In this document: positions 8,875 to 16,552 of the stretch, in pieces
Layout: each line of letters opens with the position of its first letter
How positions within the stretch are numbered: the stretch's first letter is position 1
NCBI GenBank assembly: GCA_036567965.1
Contig: DATCTN010000006.1
Span: 1 to 64,000, forward strand
Direction: 5' to 3'
Source: Candidatus Kryptoniota bacterium
GTDB lineage: Bacteria > Bacteroidota > Ignavibacteria > Kryptoniales > JAKASW01
DNA: 64,000 bases
Program-made: the position numbers and the translations under genes
Notes under the pieces: model-generated
What the model was told of the DNA's origin: nothing
The model's input: only the letters and a program-made list of their open reading frames with translations
Database searches by the model: none

Positions 8875-9258
8875 GGCTAACTAGTGTAAAGACACACATA
8901 TATGTGTTTATTTCTTCTTTGATTGTTGAGTTACTGCTTACCACTTTTCAGCCCTAAATACTTGCAGAAATTTAGCCGGAGAGGAAATTAAAGGCAACCC
9001 GGCTCTAAGCCCATTAGAGCCATCCTTTTTCTAGTCGACAAACAAACCCGCAGGTCTATACTTCGTCCTTATGGTATCAACATGTACGTAATAGGACCTT
9101 TGCAAGGTAATCTGGTTGAGACCCTTGTTGACCTCACACACTTTCATTCAATTCATGGATCGCATTGTCTTGCGGCAAGGGCTTGTGGCAAGTTCAATCC
9201 GGATGAATTTAGGACCACTCCTTGTGGGTGCCCCAGAACAACCTGCACTGTGTTAGGC
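8875..9258 (-). repeat. Possible over-long attC-like pair of boxes
   Basis: The minus strand has GCCTAAC followed by ACAGTG (9258-9246) after the gene at 9285, and CACTA followed by GTTAGCC (8886-8875) before the gene at 8849. The arms pair with one mismatch and one bulge. At 384 bases the span is longer than described attC sites, so a smaller insert or an additional gene-less cassette may lie between. This interval fills most of the gene-free stretch 8850-9284; I see no convincing gene in it. Confidence 0.35.
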
Positions 9259-9284
9259 GATACGGTCTTCGATTTGATTTCCCT

Positions 9285-9812
9285 TTAACGCTGCAAAATT
9301 AGCTTTAATGCGTTTGTTTCAGTGTAGACATCCTGACAGTAAGCACTACACCAGAGATCGCCCCACGTCCCCTGCATCAAATCCGTCGTAAACGTAAAGA
9401 CCCCTAGTAACTTATACTGCGAATCCAGAATCGTCAGTTGTGCCCCTGATACATCACCGCGTAAGTACATCGGTGATACGTCAGGTACATACCCCGTAGG
9501 GTTGCAGTTTTGACTTATTGGAGTAAAATTAGATTCGGTAAAGCTTAATGTAATATCAACGGTGTAATTACTCGTCTCTTTTATTTCCATTGTAACAGTT
9601 CTATCCTCCGTTGCCACGAGTTCAAGCGAATCTGCACAAAAGTCTGTATTAATATGAAACTCTACAGGAAGAGCTGTTTTCCAAGTCCCTTCGATTTTTC
9701 TTGCTGGTGTTAACGGGCCACCCTCATCCTTTTTGCAGCCTGCAAACAACAATGCTACTGTGACCAATGCCGCGATTGTTACCGTGATATTACTTCTCAT
9801 GTTTGCCTTCAT
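9285..9812 (-). CDS. Hypothetical lipoprotein, lipocalin-like style
   Basis: The 175-residue product has a lipobox (LLFAGC, about Cys26) followed by KKDEGG and a segment KIEGTWKT, reminiscent of small lipocalin-like or META-type lipoproteins of Bacteroidota. The remainder has several T-rich strands. No active-site motif was seen. Two starts are possible (9812, or the internal Met5 at 9800). The downstream box GCCTAAC at 9258-9252 suggests it too is a cassette gene. Confidence 0.55.
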   Translation of the reverse strand: MKANMRSNITVTIAALVTVALLFAGCKKDEGGPLTPARKIEGTWKTALPVEFHINTDFCADSLELVATEDRTVTMEIKETSNYTVDITLSFTESNFTPISQNCNPTGYVPDVSPMYLRGDVSGAQLTILDSQYKLLGVFTFTTDLMQGTWGDLWCSAYCQDVYTETNALKLILQR

Positions 9813-10200
9813 ATTTAGGGGGTGCTATTCACTGTTATTATCTTTCCGCCGTGCAAACTTAATGGCATCATTCAGTCCCTAATAAATCCTTGAGCATGAT
9901 ATGACACCGTGTGGTTTTGTCGATGTCTGGAATGAGGAGTACTTGGAGGATCCGGAGCAGCCCTTGTTCGGACGACGGCGATCCATTGCCGTCTTAGATT
10001 TCGCCTGACGGACTAATGTAACCAGTAGCTTTGCGATTATCAACCTTGGTAATTCAGATCGTTGAGGTTACAACTCAACCGCCAGTAGAGACGTTTTCAA
10101 ATCGAAGAATAAAATCAGAGCATCGTGGTCGCTGTTCCGGTAGTACCCGGAGTAGAAAGATGTTTGAGACGTGAGGTAGCGATTAGAAGGATGAGGCTCA
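9813..10200. other. Gene-free stretch
   Basis: No supported gene was found. A short perfect hairpin lies at 9974-9993 (GACGGC/GCCGTC) without a T-tract. The rest has no clear repeat or site. Confidence 0.4.
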
Positions 10201-10230
10201 AAACAAAAAGGCGGACCGTGAGATCCGCCT
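10201..10230 (-). terminator. Rho-independent terminator after the propeller gene
   Basis: On the minus strand a GGCGGA/TCCGCC stem (10230-10211, 8-base loop) is followed by TTTTTGTTTT. It lies 28 bases past the stop codon at 10258. Confidence 0.75.
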
Positions 10231-10257
10231 ACCTGAGCGCCAACTATTCTTGAGAAT

Positions 10258-11169
10258 TTATTTCATCAGGATCATCTTTTTCACCTGCATGAAGGTGCCT
10301 GCTTGAAGTCTGTAGAGGTAAATTCCACCAGGCAAATTTGTTGCATTAAATCTCACTTCATAATGACCCGGGTTCTGGCTGGAATTCACCAGTCGTGTTA
10401 TCAACTGGCCAAGAGCGTTATAGACGTCAAGTTGAACGAATGCTCGTTGTGGCAGGTCGTAGCTTATGGTTGTGGTGGGATTGAATGGATCTGGATAATT
10501 CTGCGAAAGAGCGAGGCTGGAGGGAACCGGTTGCGGCTTGTCGCCGACTTCTGTTATCATTTCAGAGAGAGGACGACGCCAAACTCCGAACGCCGAGTGG
10601 CTATTTGACTGAGAAGTTCCCGCAAAAAGGTCCTTGCCCGACAGTGCAAGCGCATCGATTGACGCATTCGGAAGTCCGGCGCTGACAGACGTCCAGGTCG
10701 AGCCAGTGTCAGTGGAAACAAAAACACCGTTGTGGGAAGTCCCGGCGAACAAATCTGTTCCGTAACAGGCGAGCGACAACACGGAATTGTTGCTGAGTCC
10801 CTTTGATTCCCAGCTATCGCCGTTGTTGGTGGAAATATACACACCCTTGCCAGTTCCAGCAAAGAGCCTCGTGTCACTTATGACAAGGGACTGCACGCCG
10901 CTAAATACATCCTGCAGCCCCGAGTTCGTCTCCTTCCAGGTGGAACCGTTGTCAGAAGAACGGTAGGTCCCCATCATACCGCCTGCAAACATCACCGTAT
11001 CATTCACGAAGATGTAGCTTGCATACGCGTATGGTCCCGAGAGACCGGTCTGCGTCCAACTTGATTCGCTACTGTCGTAGAAGAAAACTCCCGACGGCGT
11101 CCCGGCAAAAACATCCCCGTTGTGGGAGGCAAGAGATAAGACAAGTGTGTCGGACAATCCTTTTTTCAA
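10258..11169 (-). CDS. C-terminal part of a split T9SS-exported beta-propeller (sorting domain)
   Basis: The 303-residue reading frame continues the 11170-12360 frame directly. After the upstream TAA the next codons read TTG AAA AAA GGA in the same frame, so the apparent start is a TTG within the old gene. It carries further propeller repeats (GTWxxxxxGL-like, GVYISTNNGDSW) and then a type IX secretion C-terminal sorting domain: NYPDPFNPTTTISYDLP, followed by LPGGIYLYRLQAG and a basic end (KKMILMK). Alone it lacks a signal peptide and would not be exported. It is probably a dead half of one roughly 700-residue protein unless the stop is bypassed or is a sequencing error. Confidence 0.7.
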   Translation of the reverse strand: MKKGLSDTLVLSLASHNGDVFAGTPSGVFFYDSSESSWTQTGLSGPYAYASYIFVNDTVMFAGGMMGTYRSSDNGSTWKETNSGLQDVFSGVQSLVISDTRLFAGTGKGVYISTNNGDSWESKGLSNNSVLSLACYGTDLFAGTSHNGVFVSTDTGSTWTSVSAGLPNASIDALALSGKDLFAGTSQSNSHSAFGVWRRPLSEMITEVGDKPQPVPSSLALSQNYPDPFNPTTTISYDLPQRAFVQLDVYNALGQLITRLVNSSQNPGHYEVRFNATNLPGGIYLYRLQAGTFMQVKKMILMK

Positions 11170-12360
11170 TTACATCCAGGTAGCGCCGGAGTCGTTTGAG
11201 TAATAGACTCCGTACTGTCCAGCCCCGATAAACAGGCGATCATTAGACACAGCAACAGCATTTATTGACAGATCCCATTTGGCAGACTCTTTCCAGGTAG
11301 TACCTCCGTCTGTCGACACCGATATCCCGCCTTCATCGATACCAGCCAAGAGTTCGTTCTCACAGGAAACAAGCGCGAGGATTGATGTGTTGACAAATCC
11401 GGCTGCCTTCCAGCTTAAGCCGTTGTCCCCCGACAGAAACACTCCTCCGTTAAAAGTCCCTGCAAATATCTGACGGCCTGCAACGAGGAGGCAAGTGACT
11501 GAAGGTTGGGTGAGTCCGGTGCTGCTTGCATGCCAGCTCGTTCCGTTGTCGGTGGAAACGAAAACACCGCTATCGGTGCCTGCATACACTAATCCGCCAG
11601 ATGAAGCAAAAGAGTAGACAGGTGAATCCCCAAGACTAACGTGTGTCCAGCTTGTGCCGTTGTTTGTTGAAAGGAATACTCCCGCAAAGGGGGTCGAGAC
11701 GAAAAGCTCATTGCCGCCTGCATTATCGTCGACGCAAGCAAGAGCGGTGATATGCATGTCGGTGAGTCCGCTGTTTACAGGTACCCAACCGCTTCCGTTG
11801 TCGGTCGAGAGAAAAACGCCGCTAGTGTCCGTTCCAACGAAAACATCTGGGCCCGACACCGCGATAGCCGACACTTTGCCTGTGTCGGGGCCGGAAGCGA
11901 CTTTAGACCACGACGAACCTGCGTTAGTTGAGAGGAATACCCCCTGATATGTGCCCGCATAGACAGTAGTGTCTCCGGCGCCGGAAACAGCGACCGCCAG
12001 AGATGTCACCAAGGTATTTGTGAGACCAGTGCTGACTGTGCTCCACGATATGCCTTCGTCACCGGAAATATAGATTCCCCCGGATAAGCCTCCTGCCAGC
12101 ACTCTGCCTGAAGTTGACGCGAGGGAGGTAATGGACGGCACCAGCATGCCTGAACTTATGAGAGACCATGTGGAGCCGCCATCGGTTGAGACGTAGACTC
12201 CTTCCATGTAGGTGCCGGCGAATACATTGCCACCCGACGATGCGAGACAGGTCACATTTCCGCCATGAGGGCCGCTGGTCTGAACCCACTGGGCCAGCGA
12301 CGAACCCGTCATGGAAGACAAACAAAAGATCACTGAAAGAAGTCTAACTACCTTTTCCAC
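11170..12360 (-). CDS. N-terminal part of a split secreted beta-propeller (YCF48/BNR-like repeats)
   Basis: The 396-residue frame has a signal peptide ending near SLAQ (residue 23). It then has about nine repeats of roughly 40 residues of the form VFAGTxxGVFxSTDNGxSW, typical of BNR/YCF48-like seven-bladed propellers. It stops at an in-frame TAA straight after GATWM, and the same frame resumes at 10258-11169 with the last repeats and the T9SS sorting tail. As it stands the product has a signal peptide but no sorting tail. It follows the attC-like site 12398-12514, whose GTT box is 38 bases upstream. Confidence 0.7.
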   Translation of the reverse strand: MEKVVRLLSVIFCLSSMTGSSLAQWVQTSGPHGGNVTCLASSGGNVFAGTYMEGVYVSTDGGSTWSLISSGMLVPSITSLASTSGRVLAGGLSGGIYISGDEGISWSTVSTGLTNTLVTSLAVAVSGAGDTTVYAGTYQGVFLSTNAGSSWSKVASGPDTGKVSAIAVSGPDVFVGTDTSGVFLSTDNGSGWVPVNSGLTDMHITALACVDDNAGGNELFVSTPFAGVFLSTNNGTSWTHVSLGDSPVYSFASSGGLVYAGTDSGVFVSTDNGTSWHASSTGLTQPSVTCLLVAGRQIFAGTFNGGVFLSGDNGLSWKAAGFVNTSILALVSCENELLAGIDEGGISVSTDGGTTWKESAKWDLSINAVAVSNDRLFIGAGQYGVYYSNDSGATWM

Positions 12361-12397
12361 TTGCGCCTCCCTTCATGCATTAGCGAAAGGCGATTGC

Positions 12398-12514
12398 GAC
12401 TAACGTCCGCGCGAATCACGTTCGTGGCACGCTCCTTCTTGACATAATGTGCGCGGGATGGAGCGAGAACCATGATACGTAATAGTCGAGCATCCTTTTT
12501 TGCGGTTGTTAGCC
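12398..12514 (-). repeat. attC-like site, family B copy 3
   Basis: The minus strand reads GGCTAAC-AA-CCGC (12514-12502) and GCGG-AC-GTTAGTC (12410-12398): outer 7-base boxes, two-base spacers and inner 4-base arms that pair, the R''-L''/L'-R' layout of integron attC sites. Length is 117 bases. It links the gene at 12532 (stop 18 bases away) to the propeller gene starting at 12360. The interior blocks match the sites at 8194 and 7300. Confidence 0.7.
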
Positions 12515-12531
12515 GCCGTTTTAAACTCCTC

Positions 12532-12942
12532 TCATTGACGAGTAATCACAATATTCCGATAGCGATGGTACGCTTTGTCGTCTTGTGTTAGGGTTAACTT
12601 GTTTCCATCTACCTTCCCGTGAAATGATCCATTAAGTATAAGTGTCCAGTCAAAGATAGCAAGGTGAGCTACCATATCTTGCAAATACAATGAGTCGCCT
12701 GTGACATTATATTTCCCTCCGCCTGTCGGCACGAGTCCACCTCCGCAAGTGTACCATCCAGTATCTGAGAAAGTAAAAGTGGTTTGGCTTTGTTGCGTCG
12801 AAGGACTGTCGGTTCCCACATAATTCATGATAGAGAAAGTGCCTGTGTAGGTCCCTGACTGGATTGAAAGATTCGATGACGGACCCGTGGTAGTGCAAGC
12901 AACAAACAGGAGGGAGCAAAGAAGCATACAATACTTTTTCAT
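12532..12942 (-). CDS. Small hypothetical lipoprotein
   Basis: The 136-residue product has a lipobox (LLFVAC, Cys16) and a beta-rich body (SGTYTGTFSI, NGSFHGKVDGNKLTLTQ) in the style of small lipocalin-like lipoproteins. A strong Shine-Dalgarno (AGGAGG) precedes the start by 7 bases, and a family A block ends right at that Shine-Dalgarno. Downstream is the attC-like site 12398-12514. No function can be assigned. Confidence 0.6.
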   Translation of the reverse strand: MKKYCMLLCSLLFVACTTTGPSSNLSIQSGTYTGTFSIMNYVGTDSPSTQQSQTTFTFSDTGWYTCGGGLVPTGGGKYNVTGDSLYLQDMVAHLAIFDWTLILNGSFHGKVDGNKLTLTQDDKAYHRYRNIVITRQ

Positions 12943-12957
12943 ACTTCAACCTCCTTT

Positions 12958-13023
12958 GATTGTAGTCCACGACATCATTCCCACAGCCCTTTGTCGAGGG
13001 AGGAATGTAAGTGGCAGTTGGGC
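12958..13023 (-). repeat. Family A repeat, copy 2 (half site)
   Basis: The block matches 15650-15700 and 2022-2070 almost base for base, including CACGACATCATTCCCACAGC. The minus strand opens with GCCCAAC (13023-13017), a consensus RYYYAAC box. The other half with the GTT box is absent, and the downstream gene starts within 16 bases. It looks like a truncated attC-like site. Confidence 0.5.
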
Positions 13024-13212
13024 AATTATCAAGCTTGGCATAGTCTACGACGGAATAGCAACACGACCCCATTAGACCCCTTTTCTCACCCAATAAAAAA
13101 ATCCACAAATCTCTATCTCATCCAGGATAGTACCATCATGTACGGGTAAGCATCGATGTACGACTTAAAACGTTGAGGCTCTTTTTACTTCTCTAAATCA
13201 GTCCTAATGAGA

Positions 13213-13268
13213 GCTAGCTATTCATAGATGCACCAGGCGTAGCAGACATCTATGAATGCTTTCCTAGC
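13213..13268. repeat. Long perfect hairpin
   Basis: The outer arms GCTAG/CTAGC and 11-base inner arms ATTCATAGATG (13220-13230) and CATCTATGAAT (13247-13257) are perfectly complementary around a 16-base loop. No T-tract follows on either strand, so it is not an ordinary terminator. It borders the 31-base repeat at 13270. Confidence 0.6.
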
Positions 13269-13269
13269 T

Positions 13270-13300
13270 GGATCACTTTTTGCGGGCACGTGAGTTCCCG
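13270..13300. repeat. 31-base repeat, copy 1
   Basis: GGATCACTTTTTGCGGGCAC and the following 11 bases recur at 19624-19654 in the same orientation with two differences. It lies downstream of the DGPF/YciI gene. With 14003-14074 it brackets that gene. Confidence 0.6.
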
Positions 13301-13403
13301 ATAGAAACTTCCGTGAATGACCGCACTGCAGGGAGCTAAGAATGCAACCCATCACCCTGTCGTATTAGGCCATGGATCACTCCTTCGCCTGCACCGTATC
13401 TTC

Positions 13404-13754
13404 TCACCCTCCGATGGGCATCATCGGATGAACCTCGATTTTTGTCGGAATGTCTTTGAATATAGGATTGCCCTTGGCAATATCGACCGCTTCGTCCATG
13501 TCCTTTGCAACGATATGGAAATAGCCTGCAACCACTTCCTTGGTTTCATTGAGCGGCCCATCTCTCATGACTCCTTTGCTCTCGGTCACTATGCGGCTCC
13601 CTTTGTCGATGGGATTGGCTCCCTTCAGCTTCCCATCTTTTAAAAGCTTTCCTATGTAAGCGGTACCATGTTCGAGATGCATCTGCAGTTGCTCCTTGGA
13701 AAGATCGGTCCAAACGCTTCCCTCGGTCTTTATGATCAGCAAGTAATCTTTCAT
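13404..13754 (-). CDS. YCII/DGPF-domain protein
   Basis: The start at 13754 is chosen because GGAGG lies 3-7 bases before it, whereas the longer frame to 13892 has none. The 116-residue product matches the YCII/DGPF family: MKDYLLIIKTEG opening, an LSKEQLQMHLEHG helix and the DGPLNETKE motif (family form DGPFAETKE), ending at a HPMMP strand. Members are small dimeric alpha+beta-barrel proteins, often called PhnB/YciI-like, with poorly defined roles. In this array it is bracketed by two repeats (13270-13300 and 14003-14074) that lie next to each other elsewhere (19509-19654), suggesting insertion as a unit. Confidence 0.8.
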   Translation of the reverse strand: MKDYLLIIKTEGSVWTDLSKEQLQMHLEHGTAYIGKLLKDGKLKGANPIDKGSRIVTESKGVMRDGPLNETKEVVAGYFHIVAKDMDEAVDIAKGNPIFKDIPTKIEVHPMMPIGG

Positions 13755-14002
13755 TTCCTCCACTCCATTTATTGTTTTCTTACACTCTAATGACAAATGA
13801 GTCATGTAATAAGGGACTTTCCTATCATGACATTTTTTGCCGACAAAACTCCACCCTTTTACGTAGCAAGGCTCTCTCTCTAATAGGGCCAATGGTATTG
13901 CAACCTGAATAATTGCAGAAATTTACCCCGACCACAAGTCAAACGCAACTCACGCGACACCCCGTAGATCCCAATAAGAAATCACGAACAAAAAAAATTA
14001 GC

Positions 14003-14074
14003 CTCGACCTGCTCCAGTATATATGTAGAACCTATCCGGGTAGGTACTCTTGTAACACTACTTCGGATGGGACC
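14003..14074. repeat. Repeat family D, copy 1
   Basis: The 72 bases from CTCGACCTGCTCCA to CGGATGGGACC match 19509-19579 with few differences. An inner stem is visible on the minus strand (ATCCG/CGGAT). The surrounding gene-free stretch 13755-14161 has no other feature I can support. Confidence 0.6.
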
Positions 14075-14161
14075 GTTTCTGTTAACCGTTTTCCAAAGGA
14101 ACCCATCGTTCGACGAGCCGCCCTTTGTAAGTTGGTGCTTAATGCAACTGTACGCTTTTGG

Positions 14162-14551
14162 TTATGACCTTTTCAAGCCGGACCTAAAGTCGTATACCTT
14201 GATTACAGCAGGGGCTCCAAATGCAAGAAGAAATATACCCACCTGACCAATTTCATGGTGAACCAGAGCAACCTTCACAAGACTCGTTAAAGCTGTTACG
14301 CAAAAAAAGATACCGATCCATAATGATTGACTATTCGTCCCAACCAATGAAATTCTTGTTCTTACGGTTACCTTATTCAAATCCTCATCGCGGGCCAGTG
14401 AAATTTTGCTCATGATATACGGGATCTCCCACCCAAGATACAGAGCAAATAAAATTGCCACAACGAAGAGTGAGAGCGATTTAATCGCGTAAACTGGCAA
14501 GAAGTAGCCCGCTGCTATTGAGAGTAGAATGAGTAGTGGTTTCATAATCAC
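14162..14551 (-). CDS. Small membrane protein, unknown
   Basis: The 129-residue product has about four hydrophobic segments (near residues 4-17, 24-42, 77-95 and 100-115) with a basic end (RSGLKRS), and is predicted to be an integral inner-membrane protein. No family was recognised. The start could be 14551 or the Met at 14545. It follows the attC-like site of the reductase gene (14741-14789) on the minus strand. Confidence 0.55.
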   Translation of the reverse strand: MIMKPLLILLSIAAGYFLPVYAIKSLSLFVVAILFALYLGWEIPYIMSKISLARDEDLNKVTVRTRISLVGTNSQSLWIGIFFCVTALTSLVKVALVHHEIGQVGIFLLAFGAPAVIKVYDFRSGLKRS

Positions 14552-14740
14552 ATTCCTCTAATCTTCGGATCATTTAGTGATGTATCTTGAGCAATCAACT
14601 CAGTTGGCGACGAGGAGGTTTTCCTGTCTATCACTCTATCTTACTTCTTCTCTACTCTCCACTTTCGCCGAAGGCGTCACTTCGTGACAATACGGGTCCT
14701 GTTATGCGCAGGCAAAGTTCAATATCAATCGCGTTTTGCG

Positions 14741-14789
14741 GCACAACAAGAAGAGCCCGATAGATGACATACGGACGCTCTTGTTAGGC
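14741..14789 (-). repeat. attC-like site (best in window)
   Basis: The minus strand reads GCCTAAC, AAGAGC, a 20-base loop, GCTCTT, CTT, GTTGTGC. The outer boxes fit RYYYAAC and GTT-start boxes, the inner arms are perfectly complementary, and the CTT gives the asymmetric extrahelical bases typical of attC. It begins 11 bases after the reductase stop codon. At 49 bases it is at the short end of known attC sizes. Confidence 0.7.
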
Positions 14790-14800
14790 CGCCCGTTCAA

Positions 14801-15439
14801 TTAATCACGCACATAGCGCAAGTGTGTAGCAGCCGGACTTTCATGCACCTTGTCAATTCGAAACCGTTGCACCGGCTCGCGTAGGTTCTCGAAAAGGCGT
14901 CTCCCACCACCGAACACCACCGGCGCCAGGGCGATCTCCAGCTCATCGATGACGCCCAGGTTTAGGTACTGCTGGATCACGTCCGCGCCGCCCGCGATGC
15001 GAATATCGCGACTGCCCGCAGACTCCCTAGCCTGCTCAAGGGCACTCTCTGGGCCGTCGTTGACGAAGTAGAACGTCGTCCCGCCCGGTCGGACCCAAGG
15101 TTCACGCTTCTCGTGGGTAAGAACGTATACCGGAGTGTGAAACGGGGCATCCTCTGGCCAACTGCGCTCGCCGGCGTCGAACATTCGCTTACCCATAATA
15201 TTGGCGCCGATGCGCTCTGTGGTGTTACGAAGCATGTCATTGACCGGACCGGTCTCTCCCCCTGGTCCGATCTTGAGGTTCTCGCGGAAGTACTGCTGAT
15301 TAAGGATCCAGCTCATCAGCGCACCCCACTTCGCGCCCCAGTCCTTGTACTCGGGTCTATCCCAATTCTCCATGGTCATTCCTTCCGGTGCCATGTAGCC
15401 GTCAAGGCTAAGTCCGATGTTTACGAATACCTTGCTCAT
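14801..15439 (-). CDS. Dihydrofolate reductase family protein (RibD C-terminal domain)
   Basis: The 212-residue product shows the RibD_C/DHFR-like fold: VFVNIGLSLDGYMAP at the start, IMGKRMFD in the middle, and IRIAGGADVIQQYL plus the APVVFGGGRRLF motif near the end. This matches the group of NADPH-binding reductases annotated as dihydrofolate reductase family, whose physiological substrates are mostly unknown. Codons are more GC-rich than in neighbouring array genes, a sign of different origin. A consensus GTTGGGC box (15474-15468) lies 29 bases upstream and an attC-like site immediately downstream, so this is the clearest cassette in the window. Such reductases are frequent integron cargo. 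Confidence 0.85.
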   Translation of the reverse strand: MSKVFVNIGLSLDGYMAPEGMTMENWDRPEYKDWGAKWGALMSWILNQQYFRENLKIGPGGETGPVNDMLRNTTERIGANIMGKRMFDAGERSWPEDAPFHTPVYVLTHEKREPWVRPGGTTFYFVNDGPESALEQARESAGSRDIRIAGGADVIQQYLNLGVIDELEIALAPVVFGGGRRLFENLREPVQRFRIDKVHESPAATHLRYVRD

Positions 15440-15562
15440 GATTCTCCTCTCACGACTATAGATTGCGGCCCAACTATTGTCTATATAGTTTCCAGATAAA
15501 ACGGCTCTCTGGGTTGATTAGATGTGCCGCAAAACGCCTTCTCAAAATGTATCTTTGCTTGC

Positions 15563-15708
15563 GCATAACCTACTTGGTTAACGTATTCGTTAATCATTCT
15601 TCTTTGGCTTGGTTAAAGAACCATTTCGTTTATTCGCTTCATGATTGTAATCCACGACATCATTCCCACAGCCCTTTGTCGATGGAAGAATGTAATCCGT
15701 GGTTATGC
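15563..15708 (-). repeat. attC-like site, family A copy 3
   Basis: On the minus strand GCATAACC (15708-15701) and GGTTATGC (15570-15563) are perfectly complementary. Just inside, ATTACATTCTTC pairs with GAAGAATG near the other arm. An additional inner CCAC/GTGG imperfect hairpin exists around the CACGACATCATTCCC block. Length is 146 bases. A second GTT box, GTTGGGC (15474-15468), lies closer to the downstream start, so the true recombination point is uncertain. Confidence 0.65.
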
Positions 15709-15748
15709 GACTATCAAGCTTGTGGACCTGATTGGAATTGGGAGCACG

Positions 15749-16333
15749 TCAACGCAATTTGCCAACCAATAGACCGAGTGTCACGCACCAATACGACCTG
15801 CTTGGTCCAGGACCTGGAGAAATGTTTGCACAAATCTTGAGTGCAATTCCAAGCCAATTCAGTTCGCCGGCATACAACCCAGCCTCCAACGGAATCCCAA
15901 ATCGGGTGGTTTTCTCCACTGTCAATCCGAGTCCAGCACTAACCGATGCACAACTGCCATTAAATCTGGCAACTCTGCCGTACATGAGACCGTATTCTGA
16001 CATCTGGCTTGGATTACCGAGAATAGAATTGGTACCTCCAATCCCCACGACACGGCCCAATCGCACTGTGTATTGACTGTGCATATCCAGAAAGGAAAAA
16101 CTGATGTCGCTCCCAACTGCGAAGTGAGTGTTCCATCCACCGAAACCCAAACCTATGCCTAACCAGTATTGATGATTTGTCTCCACGTCTAGACTACCCG
16201 CCGCAGAACATTCAGGGCACGCGATGCATATCATGGCCACATAAACGATAGCGCAAATCATCCAGAATCGTCCTGTAAGATTATTCGTCCTAAGAGAACT
16301 TGAGCCGTTAGTCCCTTCACCGTAAACATCCAT
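15749..16333 (-). CDS. Hypothetical exported protein, possible small outer-membrane beta-barrel
   Basis: The 194-residue frame has a hydrophobic signal-like stretch at residues 24-46 ending CSAAGS. It is followed by Gly- and aromatic-rich alternating strands (YWLGIGLGFGGWNTHFAVGSD, SVSAGLGLTVEK) and ends VTLGLLVGKL, as in small OMP-like barrels. The long N-terminal lead before the signal suggests that the true start is Met25 (16261), although AAGGAG precedes the longer start at 16333. It is a cassette-like unit with the attC-like site 15563-15708 downstream. Confidence 0.55.
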   Translation of the reverse strand: MDVYGEGTNGSSSLRTNNLTGRFWMICAIVYVAMICIACPECSAAGSLDVETNHQYWLGIGLGFGGWNTHFAVGSDISFSFLDMHSQYTVRLGRVVGIGGTNSILGNPSQMSEYGLMYGRVARFNGSCASVSAGLGLTVEKTTRFGIPLEAGLYAGELNWLGIALKICANISPGPGPSRSYWCVTLGLLVGKLR

Positions 16334-16552
16334 TTCATTTTCTCCTTCATTGGATGTTGCTTCATTCCCGCTTGGACAAGTTAGCTGATGCAGGGCTAGC
16401 GAATGTCAAGAGACCATCTGGCTTGAGTCACAAACTTGTCATGCTCGACTTGTTCCGTTTCGCCTGCCTCCAATTGATGAATCAGTCTCAAGTCAATGAT
16501 CCGGCCTTCCCACTAATAGACCACTGGACTGGTTCTGGCAGGATGTCAATTC

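Larger units (their letters stand above)
14701..15571. repeat. 47-base inverted repeats flanking the reductase gene
   Basis: The left arm is 14701-14748 (GTTATGCGCAGGCAAAG ... GCGTTTTGCGGCACA). The right arm is 15525-15569, which reads the same on the other strand with several mismatches. The arms enclose the reductase gene and its attC-like site. No target duplication is evident. Confidence 0.6.
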
